A program made the translations under genes and the position numbers. DNA of 64,000 nt, taken from contig OU612068.1 in NCBI GenBank assembly GCA_914767715.1, positions 17,052,001 through 17,116,000 on the forward strand. The letters run 5' to 3'. The notes under the pieces were generated by a model that saw only the letters and a program-made list of their open reading frames with translations, was not told the DNA's origin and ran no database searches. Shown piece by piece: positions 15,201 through 25,659 of the stretch; positions within the stretch are counted from its first letter, which is position 1; each line of letters begins with the position of its first letter. Source of the DNA: Membranipora membranacea. Taxonomy: Eukaryota; Bryozoa; Gymnolaemata; Cheilostomatida; Membraniporidae.

Positions 15201-18200
15201 CACTTACGTGCTGAACTCTGGCGCTGTAACCGACTGAGCCGCCTCCTACTCCTAATGTCCAAGGGATAAGCATCAAAACAATTCTGCAAGACCAAGCAAT
15301 AAAAAGAAACACAAATTTCCTCTTTAGATCAGTTGTACAAAGTTTTCTTATTCCAAGTCTCTTTATCAATGAAAAATGCTGGTAATGGCATCAATCGGTT
15401 TACATAGCGGTGCACCAAAGTAGTGCAAAAAATCTGCAGTTAGCAGATTCTCTAGTCTAACCTGGATGACTTTTCATTGAAGTAGGATGAAGCATTTTAT
15501 ATCAAACATTTGCAAGTAACTTCAAACAGCCAATATGTGATTATGTAGTACAGTATAAAAAAACCTCCCTCATTCATGAATTCTCGGTTAGAACCATAAA
15601 TTTTTAATATTCATGATTAATTAATAATTTGTGGTTATGGCATGTTCCTAATCCCTACTGCTATTTAAGGCTTATCTGTTGAAGCTGTGAAAATTGTATA
15701 TTTACCCAGATGTTCTTCATGATCAATGATATTGAATCCTGAAAAAAATGTTTGAACCGTAGAAGCCAACCAAGTACGTAACTGAGAGCTGAACTGGTTA
15801 ACGTCCTTCCTCTCCAAAGAAGGAGGATTTAACATCTGAAATTCAATTCACCCACATGGATTAACACCAGCTTGTACGCCCTAATTTTTTGGGTGTAAAC
15901 AACGCAAAAGCATCTCAGCCAAGGCCAAGATGTATCAGTTGCAATACTGACGTAAATATTGTTATTTGTTGCGTGGTAAGTCTTGTAACTCCTTGTTGTA
16001 AGCGAACACAGCTGGAAAAGAAATTGTGCGTGGGTAAAAAAATATCTCAAGATATTTTTGAAAACTGTGTTGAAACATGCTTGCTCTGAAGAACTTGTGA
16101 TAATTAGTCCAGCCTTACAATTCTCATGTTCAAATCCTCTGGTTTCAGGTTGCCAGCTTACGCCACCAAGTTCATCGAGATGATTCTGATGGTGACAGCT
16201 GATCATGGACCAGCCGTATCCGGAGCTCATAACACTATCGTGTGCGCCAGAGCCGGCAAAGATCTAGTATCCAGTTTGACATCTGGTCTTCTCACAATCG
16301 TTAGTTCTCTAATCTTTCTACCCATGTACACCTGTTGGGTTTTGTAATTCCTGCTCAATACCCTTGCTTTAATATTGCTCATAAATTTATAACTTGGTGA
16401 CAAAGAATTTTTCATTACTACACGGGAAAGAAAGATTTCAAATCTCTGCAATTTATGGGAAAAATGTAAGCCAATGATATTTTGCAAGGAATTACCTGTT
16501 ATACGTTTTTTTCTACAATGCTCAAATGCCAGTTTTTCTTGAAGGTCACATGTAAGTTTTAGCTGACCACTGACCAAGCCGCTGTTGTCCACTTGATCAG
16601 CTTCAACTCCCACATGTCAGTGTGGGAGTGTCATTGTCATATTTAAAACCAAATGGTCATTTATATTTTTGCAAACAATTGAAATTGATCTTATTTGTTT
16701 TGCTTACTTAGGGAGACAGGTTTGGAGGAGCTTTAGATGGAGCAGCCAGACAGTTCACAGAGGCGTTGGACACAGGATTGATACCGATGGAGTTTGTCAA
16801 TTCAATGAGAAAGAAAGGACAGCTTATAATGGGCATAGGACATAGGGTTAAATCCGTGAGTTAGCACTTAAACATCCCCAACTATATAACAAAATCTTTG
16901 TTTAATCTGCTGCGGAGAATTTAAATCTTCCTACTGATCTATCTACGATTAACAGATGATACGAAGAACCAACTATACCACCTGGCCTATCACACCCAAC
17001 TATCTATATTAACTACACATTATCGCACTTCGCTTTATGACTGATTGCCTTGATGAATAAATATTTAGCATTTCTTCCGGCTGATAATTAAAAGTTGGTA
17101 TTATTTTTATATAAAGAAGGTAATCATTAATTAAATGAGCTAAATTGCTGATGCTGCGAATTCTTACGGTTCCATTAGGAGCGTCTTAGACTTGATTTGA
17201 TGATGCTACCAGTATAACGGATGGCTGTTATAAAAAGGTCGCTTTGAATACAGCTTACTATAATCCGCTAAAAGATCTTTTTGTCCTCACCGACCAGCGA
17301 TAAAACTATCACCTGGCTTTTCTTCTGGCCGTGTTTGAAGACAGTCAGCCATATGCAGAGGTGTCGACAAGGGTTCATGGTTCCTGCTGTGTCCCATTAT
17401 CTTTTTGAGAACCTGATCGGATGCTGTTTGTGTTTCTTTCATCACTCTACATCAAGTAGAACGCTGCTGTGATGATGTGATGACATTTTTTAACATCTGC
17501 TTCGCCTCGTTTGTCAGCCAGACATGACTTATGGATATTCAGGAATTTACTGTCTTATTTTTCTTACATAATCGTAGGACAGAAAAAATGCCCAATATAT
17601 AGACAAAACATGCCGGTCAACGTCCTATCAGAAGCATCTAGAAGGGAAGCATCTGGAATATGGCCTTACTATTTGTTGTTTTGCCTGTACAGGAAATCCC
17701 ATGTTATGACTTTTTTCGTCAGCGGAATCTCCTTATTTGCAGCAATGTTTTTTCATCAATCTTATTTTTGGATTGTTCTGTTCCAGATTAACAACCCTGA
17801 TATGAGAGTTCAGATTCTGAAGGAATATGTTAAAGAGAATTTCCCTGATACTCCCCTGCTGGATTATGCCCTAGAAGTCGAAAAGATCACCACATCCAAG
17901 GTAACCACCGCTGTGACAAACCCCATATTGACATTTCCAGTGACGTTAAGTATAGGAAATTTTGTGATTCATGTGACACCTCTGCAACCCTTGCCGACTA
18001 TTTAACTTCCCACACAGCTCGGCTTGATGTCCATATTTACTAAACTTCCCGATGGCCTTCCTTCTCGGAATGTCCTTTCCATCTTTTAATGTTAATGCTA
18101 TCTAGCTATCTATCTAGTGTATTCTAGGAAAGACAGACCCAAAGTTGGCTAGTCCCTTGGCATTTGGCCGACTAAAGGTCTGCGCATCTCTACCGCAGAC

Positions 18201-20467
18201 AGCAGCAGTTTAAAGTGCCTACCACTGGTCTCATTCTTTTTTTCCACAAGTGGGGGCGTTAATAGCTTTTTAATTTGGTTTCAAACATGTGATTTCTTCT
18301 GATGTAAGGAACATTCTAAGAATGTTGATAATCAGTGGCTTCCACTCTCCCTGATGTCTCACATGTTATATCTGGTGGTTATAATATATACGCTTTATTG
18401 CTATTTTCAGGATCCCTTTGGGGGGGGGGGGGGGGGAATGAGAATATCCTTACATTAATTAATTAAGATCAACTCATCTAATTAGCGCACACTTGTAAAA
18501 GGTAAGGTTGGGCAAGCAAAGCTAATATCAGGAGAGCTCACCTCCGTTTGCAGCATGGGTAATGACTGGGATTCGAACCTGCAACTCTCAGATTGAGAAG
18601 CTCGAATCCTAACCACTACACCACCCTACCAACACCCTACCAACACCAACACTCTAAAGTGTCATTTTCAATTTGCCTTCTCTTCATTTTCATTCTACAG
18701 AAACCTAACCTGATTCTGAACGTTGACGGGTTTGTAGCAGTTTCTATGGTAGATTTTCTACGCAACAGTGGATTATTTACCAGGTAAGCTTTCTTTTTAC
18801 ATGTACTTGGCATTCACAAGCACTCCCCCGCTAGCCATGCTCACGCGGCCGCGTGAACATTGGTTAGCTAATTGGGAAATGTCCAGAGAATTTGAAGCTA
18901 CCAAAATACATTGGTCTAGCCTTGTCACGTGGCCACTGGTTTTGGTTTTTTTGGTTTGGTTTGTGGCCTTGTATTTATCGGTATAGTATTGGTAGTTGTC
19001 TTCTGCTGTTTTAGCTCTGATCTTCACCACTTTGAGCTTTGACTTTTTCTCTGTTCCATAGGCAAATAAACTGACTTTGTCATTTATCATATTCAAAATG
19101 AATATAAATAAGTTGATTGCACTAAATATTGCAGTAATAATGTGAACACATGGCTAATTTGAAAAAATTTAAAACACCCATGTGTATGACCATGACCTTG
19201 ACCTTGATCATGGTCATACTCATGGGTGTTTTAAATTTTTTCAAATTAGCCATGTTTTCACATTATTACTGCAATATTTAGTGCAATCAACTTATTTATA
19301 TTCATTTTGAATATGATAAATGACAAAGTTAATTTATTTGCCTATGGAACAGAGAAAAAGTCAAAGCTCTAAGTGGTGGAGTTTAGAGCTAAAACAGCAG
19401 AAGCCAACTACCAATACTATACCGAGAAATACAAGGCCACCAACCAAACCAAAAAAACCAACACCAGTGGCCGCGTGACAAGGCTAACATTGGACGGCTT
19501 CAACTGCCATTTGCAGTGAAACGCTTGATGGGTTTTCCCATATAGAGAAAGAGATATCACTGAACAATTATGACGTAAATGTTTCAACCTTTTAAACATA
19601 CATATGTGGTATGAAGGTCACATCTAATTCAGGTACCTTAAACTGCATGTGAATGTGAAGTAGAACTTAATGTTGTTCAACGTTTTACCAATGGATATGT
19701 TGTTTCTTAAAAATGGCAACTGTCATGAATTTGCAATATATATTGTTGAGTAAAATTTCTCATGTGAAAGATCATTCGTCACTGCTGTTTGCAGAATCTG
19801 ATTGCAGATTTTTTTCAGTATTTGGATTATGTTATTCATTTCTCTTGAAGGGAGGAGGCAACTGAGCTCATCGATCATGGTGTTTTGAACGGATTGTTCG
19901 TTCTCGGTCGCAGCATGGGCTTCATTGGTATGTTTGTTGAAATATTTTGTCGGGTCTTATCTCACCAGTTTATCTGGCGCTGAGGAGAGTTATATCATCG
20001 CCTGCTTCCGAATACGTGAACATGTGATAAAAGGGGAATGTTTCCTAATGACATAATACCAGTTCAGATCCTTGTATGCCACTGTTCAGGCAACGCCCCT
20101 CACCCTTAAAGATGCCTTCCCCTTAAAAAAATAATGAGGTTACCAAATATGGACACAAAATTTCGATCAGTGTCATTGTCAGACACGTACCATAGTTGAA
20201 AACGTGCCAACTTTTTTGCTTAGATGCTTCCGAATCAAAGTGAATTGTTTTAATTTTTCATTTCAAAAATTTGTATGATGACATTTTTCCCAGAATTTCA
20301 AAGCAGCATGTTACTTGGTTGCCTAATAAGCTAGTCACGATTTTGTTTTCACATCGTTTTACTGGCTCTTTGCAGGACATTATCTTGATCAGCGACGACT
20401 GAAGCAGGGTCTCTACAGACATCCATGGGATGACATCTCTTATGTCATGCCAGAGCAGAATAACTGA
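278..20467 (+). CDS. ACLY: ATP-citrate lyase (ATP-citrate synthase), 3' 22 coding exons; 5' end outside window
   Basis: Cytosolic enzyme that makes acetyl-CoA and oxaloacetate from citrate, CoA and ATP. Exons: 278-363, 678-757, 1328-1458, 1867-1985, 2313-2514, 3090-3207, 3903-4066, 4734-4936, 5330-5382, 5715-5935, 6301-6497, 8732-8813, 10716-10826, 12018-12145, 12867-12960, 14211-14365, 16149-16299, 16712-16855, 17787-17900, 18701-18783, 19851-19927, 20376-20467. They join in frame to 934 residues plus TGA; the human protein has 1101, so about 155 N-terminal residues lie upstream. Seen: end of the ATP-grasp part ([10 protein letters not shown]), citrate-binding Rossmann part ([16 protein letters not shown]), succinyl-CoA-synthetase-alpha-like part with the active-site histidine in FGHAGA (exon at 12018), and the citrate-synthase-like part ([20 protein letters not shown]). 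Collinear with human ACLY to the end ([11 protein letters not shown]). The linker around exons 4066/4734 lacks the vertebrate RTASFS phosphosite. Bases 1-277 are intron. Confidence 0.97.
1652..1666. repeat. Poly-C run
   Basis: Fifteen consecutive C residues in an ACLY intron. A 17-base G run lies at 18420-18436 in another ACLY intron. Both are simple homopolymers whose length may be uncertain in an assembly. Confidence 0.9.
3479..3593. mobile_element. Foldback MITE, family copy 1
   Basis: A 115-base element in an ACLY intron whose ends are inverted copies of each other (left arm with GTTTGGTCC and CCTGCATTC, right arm with GAATGCAGG and GGATCAAAC, inner stem ACTCCCGATCCACT). It is flanked on both sides by the same 11 bases, TAGCTGCCACT (3468-3478 and 3594-3604), which look like a target-site duplication. 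Related copies occur at 26.6 and 61.4 kb. It has no coding capacity, so it is non-autonomous. Confidence 0.7.
7659..7860. repeat. Imperfect tandem duplication, two units of roughly 100-115 bases
   Basis: Within an ACLY intron, the block running from GTAGCCAATTGA through AACATTTCTTA, CCAGAAAAAAA and AACACCTT recurs from GTAGCCGATTGA at 7775. The second unit has a short deletion and scattered substitutions. No coding potential seen. Confidence 0.55.
8236..8610. repeat. Diverged inverted repeat with adjacent direct repeat
   Basis: Bases about 8292-8375 (with AATATAGGTTTGCCTG, AAAAAGTTGA, TAGTTTGCTTTTA and CAATAAAAATTG) recur inverted at about 8506-8590 at roughly 80 percent identity by eye. This gives a hairpin with a loop of about 130 bases inside an ACLY intron. 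Block 8457-8503 is also repeated directly at 8606-8660 (shared ATAACTGTAC, CATCTCAGGGT and GCATCAGCTCCA). It looks like an old, decayed foldback element. Confidence 0.55.
14930..15005. repeat. AT-rich palindrome (hairpin)
   Basis: The left arm starts TTGATAAATTCTATA and continues TATATATATTATAT. The right arm is its reverse complement and ends TAGAATTTATCAA, with about 12 bases between the arms. A small cruciform or MITE relic in an ACLY intron, just beside a SINE-like copy. Confidence 0.7.
15065..15256 (-). mobile_element. tRNA-derived SINE-like copy 1
   Basis: On the minus strand, an A-box-like GGCTCAGTCGG (about 15230-15243) is followed about 50 bases later by a B-box GGGTTCGAACCC (15177-15189), the internal RNA polymerase III promoter of tRNAs. 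The acceptor stem does not close and unrelated sequence follows, as in a SINE body. The ends are approximate and no clear target duplication was found. It lies in an ACLY intron, antisense to the gene. Confidence 0.55.
18490..18632 (-). mobile_element. tRNA-Glu-like SINE head or pseudogene
   Basis: On the minus strand, GTGTAGTGGTTAGGATTCG is near-identical to the D-arm region of animal tRNA-Glu. It is followed by a seven-base loop TTCTCAA containing the Glu anticodon CTC, then GGTTCGAATCCC as B box (18568-18579). The acceptor stem pairs only partly (GGTA with TACC), so it is not a working tRNA. Following sequence to about 18490 may be the SINE body. Confidence 0.6.
18917..19486. mobile_element. 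570-base foldback element with ~280-base inverted arms
   Basis: Left arm 18917-19196 and right arm 19208-19486 are inverted copies, about 95 percent identical by eye, separated by 11 bases. Ends are TAGCCTTGTCACG and CGTGACAAGGCTA. The flanks ACATTGGTC (18908-18916) and ACATTGGAC (19487-19495) match at 8 of 9 positions. Very long terminal inverted repeats with a 9-base duplication are typical of non-autonomous Mutator-like elements; that family assignment is inference. It sits in the ACLY intron between exons 18701-18783 and 19851-19927, so the pre-mRNA can form a long hairpin. Confidence 0.8.
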
Positions 20468-20965
20468 GATGATGAATGGATTCCCGTGAGGTCAAGAATA
20501 AAACATGTGTCATGACCTCTTGATCTATTTACAGACTAACAAGGTCAACTTGTTTCTATTTATAAACTTGTGTTGGCTTTGATGTCCATCATTGTCATTT
20601 TTGATATGGTTCCAATTCATTGATATAAACTTTGGACATTTATTGCTGAATATATTTATGAATACTAGCATTTTAGGAAATTGACAAGAGGATAATAACA
20701 CATAATAATTTACACAGTCTTTCAATGCTTTTCAAGCATTTCAGCATTCCTCTCATATACTGCACTGTTATGTAGTGATTTTTTTTCTGTTTCTTGCAAT
20801 ACTATTGTTTCTATAGATATTTGTTGTTTACCTTTGAGCAGCGTAACCACTCAGGTGGTTTTCGGCTAGTTAGTATGCTGTCTCAAACATTCTACTATTC
20901 AAGTCTTCTACTCTCGATTTTCATTAGTTCATTAGCCCAGACGTATTAGATTACAATGAAAAATG

Positions 20966-20971
20966 AATAAA
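20966..20971 (+). terminator. Candidate ACLY poly(A) signal
   Basis: AATAAA about 500 bases after the ACLY stop. A second AATAAA at 20497-20502 lies only 30 bases after the stop and would give a very short 3' UTR. The 20966 site is nearly back-to-back with the signal of the opposing TGF-beta gene. Confidence 0.5.
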
Positions 20972-21004
20972 CAAACAGCGGCTGACTACTTCTGTCTTTA
21001 ATGG

Positions 21005-21010
21005 TTTATT
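21005..21010 (-). terminator. Candidate TGF-beta-gene poly(A) signal
   Basis: AATAAA on the minus strand, about 490 bases past the stop at 21502. It faces the ACLY signal at 20966-20971, so the two transcripts probably end within a few tens of bases of one another or overlap. Confidence 0.5.
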
Positions 21011-21501
21011 TATAACAAGTTGAGTTTATAGTACTGCGTACTTTGTAACAAGAGGCAAAATAGATACAGAGATGCTCAGCCATGGCTTAGAAGCCATCAA
21101 TTAGAGAAAGGGGTATAGGTGGTCAGACTTGAAAAAATTGTGGTCAGACTTTGAAGACAACATATCACAGAAAATGCATCAAAAAAATACTTGCAGTTAG
21201 TGCACTGTACAGTCGATAAACAATTGACAGCAGTCAGCCATCATAATGAGTTTGAGTGCTTTGCAATTTACTAGGTTTACAGTTAATGAGATCATTGGTA
21301 CCGAACAATATAAACACGACAGTCAATTGAGAATAGAAAAATAACGTCTGCGATGATTGGAACGAAAATAAATAGATGAGATTACATTAGCCACCACGCT
21401 TCTTTTGGCCACAATTGTTGACAGGAAATAACTTGAACAGTAGCCTGGTGGCTCATTTTATCATGTAGGCAGAATGCCCATATCAATGTCTATGGCTACA
21501 G

Positions 21502-23579
21502 CTAGGAGCATTTACAGCTCTGGATTGTTTTTAGCACATTGCGATGTTGTCTTACTTCTCCCGACTCAGTGATTACAAGCATAGTCAGAGATTCTTCGTT
21601 TCGGGGTACGCAGCACGTCGAGACGGAACCTGAGTCTAGATATGCCAGCATAGAGTTTATAATTTGACTATTTTCTCCCATATTAGTCCTCTCGGCAGCG
21701 TTGGGGTTTTGACAGGTTCCGCTGCAGTAGTTTGCTGTATACTGACGTGGAGCCAATACCCAATCCCAGCCCAAAGCTTCAAAGTCAACAATTAGCTCAC
21801 GCTTGCAGCATCTGCCAGTACATCTATCGGGGCTGTTTCTGCGGCGCCTTCTTCTGCCGTTCATTCTCAGGAATGGTACGTTGTGTTTGGTGATCTCAGA
21901 TGGGAATGCATTGTAGACACAATTCAGGCATGTGAGTTGAAAGTTCAAGGTTATACTGCTATCAGTGGAGCCGGTTCTAAAGATTGATTGAAGAAGGGAG
22001 GAGGAAACTACAGTATGATGCCAGCCCATCAGGTTTTTATGGATCTGTATGTTTTCTACGAGTTGTGATGTCACTCTACCCTCTTCCTCTGTTAGTAGTG
22101 TGAGCCTTAGCAGAAGAGTGTGCTCATCGGTGCTATCATCGTTCATGGTGATGTTGGCCGAGTTGATTAGATAGTAGAGTTTGATATCTGTTAATCTGGT
22201 TGCGCGGTCTTCTGGGCTCACGATGAACTGGATGGTCTCTCCATAACCTTCAGTGTGAACTGCAATAAAGAATTTCGATAATTAATATACAGACTTGGTG
22301 ACTTATTAGAATGACCAGTACTGATGCATCATGGTTACTGAGAGCAACCTAGTCTTTGGTACACTATCAGTAATACACAGGAAAGAGTTCAAAGGAATTC
22401 CATTTCATCATTCTAAGTTTAATATGCCAAATTGCACTCATCAACTTTGTTGGAGCTATCTTAATATTAAAATTTTTAAACAATGTTTTTGATTGAAAAT
22501 ATCTGATCACATGATGCACCACATGGTGCTAACGATATATTTTGATTTTAGATTGGACAACCCAGGTATAACTGCTAAACAGGAAATGAACATGCACCAG
22601 ACACTCAGTCATCCATGACGACAAGACAATTTAGTGGCATGATCAAAAATTTAATAAACAAAGGGCTTGTTGTATTCAGCTGTACCATCGCACATTGTTT
22701 ATCACGTTATTTTGATTTTCAGATGACGTTCTATTGGTTTCAACTCTCAATGGTGGCATGCCGCCAACATCTCAAGTTGGTTTTTTGTCTTAGGTTGTTG
22801 AGCAAATTGAAAATGGGATGATTACTCTATTTTCCGGATGGGCTTTTGAAGTCAGATGTTTTGATTTAACTTTTGAGTAAAATTCTCCGGATTATCTGGC
22901 TTTGTATCCTTGCCTGTGACTGTACACTGCATTTTATGGGCTTTTCACGCAATTCCCAACAGATTAAGTAATCCATAAACACTGGTTAATTTCACATCAG
23001 ATGACTAAATCATTAATGACAAACATTTCTCAAACATTAATCTAAAAATGCCAGCTGCAAAAATATTTCATTTGATGGTGGTTTGTTTTTACAAGAAATC
23101 GTACAGCTGGAATCTGGGATTGTAGAAAGATGAAATAACTGCGGTGGTACAACCTATTACACCAATAATATCCAAAAGTTATGGTTATGAAAATTGCTAA
23201 GGCTTGCCAATTTTTTACGCCTGAAAACTGTTAAAACAGTTCATGTACAGTTCCGAATCAAATAAGGATGCCTACCTTTTCTTGCCAGCAGAAGAACGCT
23301 AGATTGGTCTTCCATAAAATGTTTATCTGTGTTGCTTTCTAATTGCGCGTCCTGAATGAGAACTTGTCTTGCCTCTTCGGGTATAATGTCAGCAGATATC
23401 CTTGGAGCTTCGTTCATTCCTAGACTAGACAATATATCGCTCTGGATGTGTGATAGTAAATCATTGTCACTAAGAGTATTAGATGCAGCTTCTGTATTAT
23501 GTCGCAATCTGTTTCCGCTTATTTGAGTTACAATTGTAAGTACTATAAGTGCTTGAGCTGTCTGGCTGAAGTGTCCCAT
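21502..23579 (-). CDS. TGF-beta ligand precursor (TGFB1/2/3-type)
   Basis: Secreted dimeric growth factor, 353 residues, exons 23579-23276 and 22259-21502. Start ATG 23579 (context CACCATGG) opens a signal peptide (about residues 1-22); an in-frame ATG at 23651 sits at the predicted transcription start and was not used. Propeptide about 23-242, with a CxxC pair (LTCLNC) near where vertebrate TGF-beta has its CxC dimer cysteines. A run of six arginines (237-242) is the furin site. Mature part 243-353 (111 residues) has nine cysteines, FEALGWDW, ANYCSGTC, TCCVP and the C-terminus SCKCS typical of TGF-beta proper. No cysteine follows the signal peptide, unlike vertebrate TGFB, where one binds LTBP/GARP. 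The single intron is phase 1. The propeptide is poorly conserved, so the subtype rests on the mature domain. Confidence 0.9.
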
Positions 23580-23672
23580 GGTGATATGTGTTGATTTTCT
23601 TAATTTGGATCCGTCAGTGGAAATGCTGCATGTGATGGACAAATTATGCATAGTGAATACCTTGAGGCGCTC

Positions 23673-23679
23673 TTATATA
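23673..23679 (-). promoter_or_regulatory. TATA box of the TGF-beta gene
   Basis: TATATAAG on the minus strand, about 95 bases upstream of the chosen ATG at 23579. It predicts a transcription start near 23645 and a 5' UTR of about 65 bases, which leaves the upstream ATG at 23651 outside the mRNA or at its very tip. Confidence 0.6.
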
Positions 23680-24719
23680 CGCTTCTGAAAGAAGGGTGCA
23701 AAAAATGTCTTCTCCTGTTGCTTATCTTCTCATCTCTGATTGGTCGAGCATATTTATATTATATTAATCTGTCCAATCATATTTTGATCAACTCTTTGAA
23801 GTGAGAAAATTGTTATCATTCTAATCTGATCATCTGGTTGTTTTATCTAAAACTATCAGCTTCTCAAAATTTTAATCCGATCCGATATCACACACAGCCT
23901 ATCAAAATCAGCACCTATTAACTTAGCTTGTTTTAGACAACCTTGTCAACGCCGCTCTTCCAAATACTGAATGGTACCGCTGTAAAATGTGGGTCTGCGT
24001 GATTGTCACAACACCATTGTTCATTATCCAAGCACGCTGTGTCTCCCCTTTCCCTCCAAAAGAAGAAATTTATTTTTGTTACACTAGCACTTTCACTAGT
24101 TCTGATAGGGACAGAATAGATAATTAAATTGCCATGCTAACTAAAATTTGCTGCATTTTTTAGATTCAATATTGGCGAACCTTAGCTTCCCAAAGAACTC
24201 AAATTTATATTTTTACCCCTTGTTTATTAACAATTTGCCATTGTCAAATGTGTTTCTTCCCAAAAGCAAACTTACCACATTGACTTCATTTGGTAGCCGT
24301 CGTGTGGGCGTGGGCAAGAGCCTGGGCGGGGCAATTTTGAGAAGCTTAAGTTTGGTATTTCTCACTCAGTACAATTCGCAAGGTCAATTTCCCTCTTTTG
24401 AGTTTTAAAGTATCATAATATAATTTTTTCACTTTCCTGCTTAAAATAGATTTCTATCATGTCCTGCTAATACCACCACAGAGGTCATTGCAGTGAATCG
24501 ATTAACACGAATTTCAAAGTCAAATTTCGATAACAGGGAGTTGTACCACCTGATTCAAGTGGTCTACTACGACATCAAATTGACATTAGTTGGACATGTT
24601 AATGCAGCCGTCAAGTGGCAGCAGAGCAAGTGACACGATTTTCTGCGTCATATTTAAAATCATGAGCATGAATTACCCCAATTGTTATCTTTGGTTTGAA
24701 GCGTATTTGCGATTTTATG

Positions 24720-25290
24720 CCGTCACGTCAAACGCTGCCATCAGTAGACAGCATATGAATTGACTCAATTTTCGACCTTTTATTCAAAATCATGGACATG
24801 AAAAACTGCATTTTCATTGGTATTTGAAATTTACGAGGTCACGTCAAACGCTGCCGAAAGTCAACAGCAAACGAATTCACCAAATGTTTGACGTCATATT
24901 CAAAGTTGCTGCCATAAGTAGACAGCATTTGAATTGTCTCAATTTTCGACCTTTTATTCAAAATCATGGAAATGAAAAACCGCATTTTCATTGGTATTTG
25001 CAATTTACGAGGTCACGTCAAACGCTGCCGTAAGTCAACAGCAAATGAATCCACCGAATTTTTGATGTCATAATCAAAAACATGAGCATTTTTACCTCTT
25101 TAGGTGTTATCCTTGTTTTTTTTATATCTGTGATTTTATGACGAGCACATCAAATGCTTCCGTTAGCCAGCTTCGAAACTCTGTATTCAGAATCATGAGA
25201 GTCTATTACCCCATTAGTGTTGTTTTCACTAGTGTGCTACGCCTTTAAGTTTTTGTGCCGTCATGTCAAACGCTTTTATAACTCGGCAGC
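24720..25290. repeat. Diverged tandem repeat, period about 116 bases
   Basis: The core CACGTCAAACGCTGCC recurs at 24724, 24840 and 25014, with decayed versions near 25144 and 25261. It alternates with blocks containing GACAGCA, TCGACCTTTTATTC and CATTTTCATTGGTATTTG. The spacing of 116, 174, 130 and 117 suggests a basic ~116-base unit plus one rearranged unit. It appears non-coding. Confidence 0.6.
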
Positions 25291-25659
25291 ATTTTGTGCA
25301 TTGAAATCTTATATATTTTTGTTCGCCGTGCTTAAAAATACACATAACGTATTGAACAGCAAAATTCAGCAGGTTAATAATTTTTGTCCAACTTTAACTT
25401 TGTGTGTTGTGAATTAAATGAACTGTCCCCATAACATGCTAACTGAGGAACAAGCAGAGGCGCGAAAGAAAGATTGAATATAAACCGAAAAATATTCAAT
25501 TTTTTGCCTGAATGAGCAGAAATCAGAATCAAACCTCACGCCCTGGTATCGGATTTTTGATTTAAAAAGACTTTGCTAGCAGTATAAGACTTTTTTTTCT
25601 GTGTGCCAGATACTTTATTGCTCATGGGACATGTTATCAACCCTACCTATAACAGTATA

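Noticed and set aside
15829-16613. Minus-strand frames of 133 and 128 codons
   Set aside because: They are antisense over the ACLY exon at 16149-16299 and its flanks; the plus strand carries the conserved citrate-synthase-like motif there.
18797-19096. 99-codon minus-strand frame
   Set aside because: It spans one arm of the foldback element; its reverse copy in the other arm is disrupted and no domain is seen.
23580-23651. Upstream in-frame ATG at 23651 as the start of the TGF-beta precursor
   Set aside because: It lies at the predicted transcription start set by the TATA box and would bury the signal peptide behind 24 polar residues.
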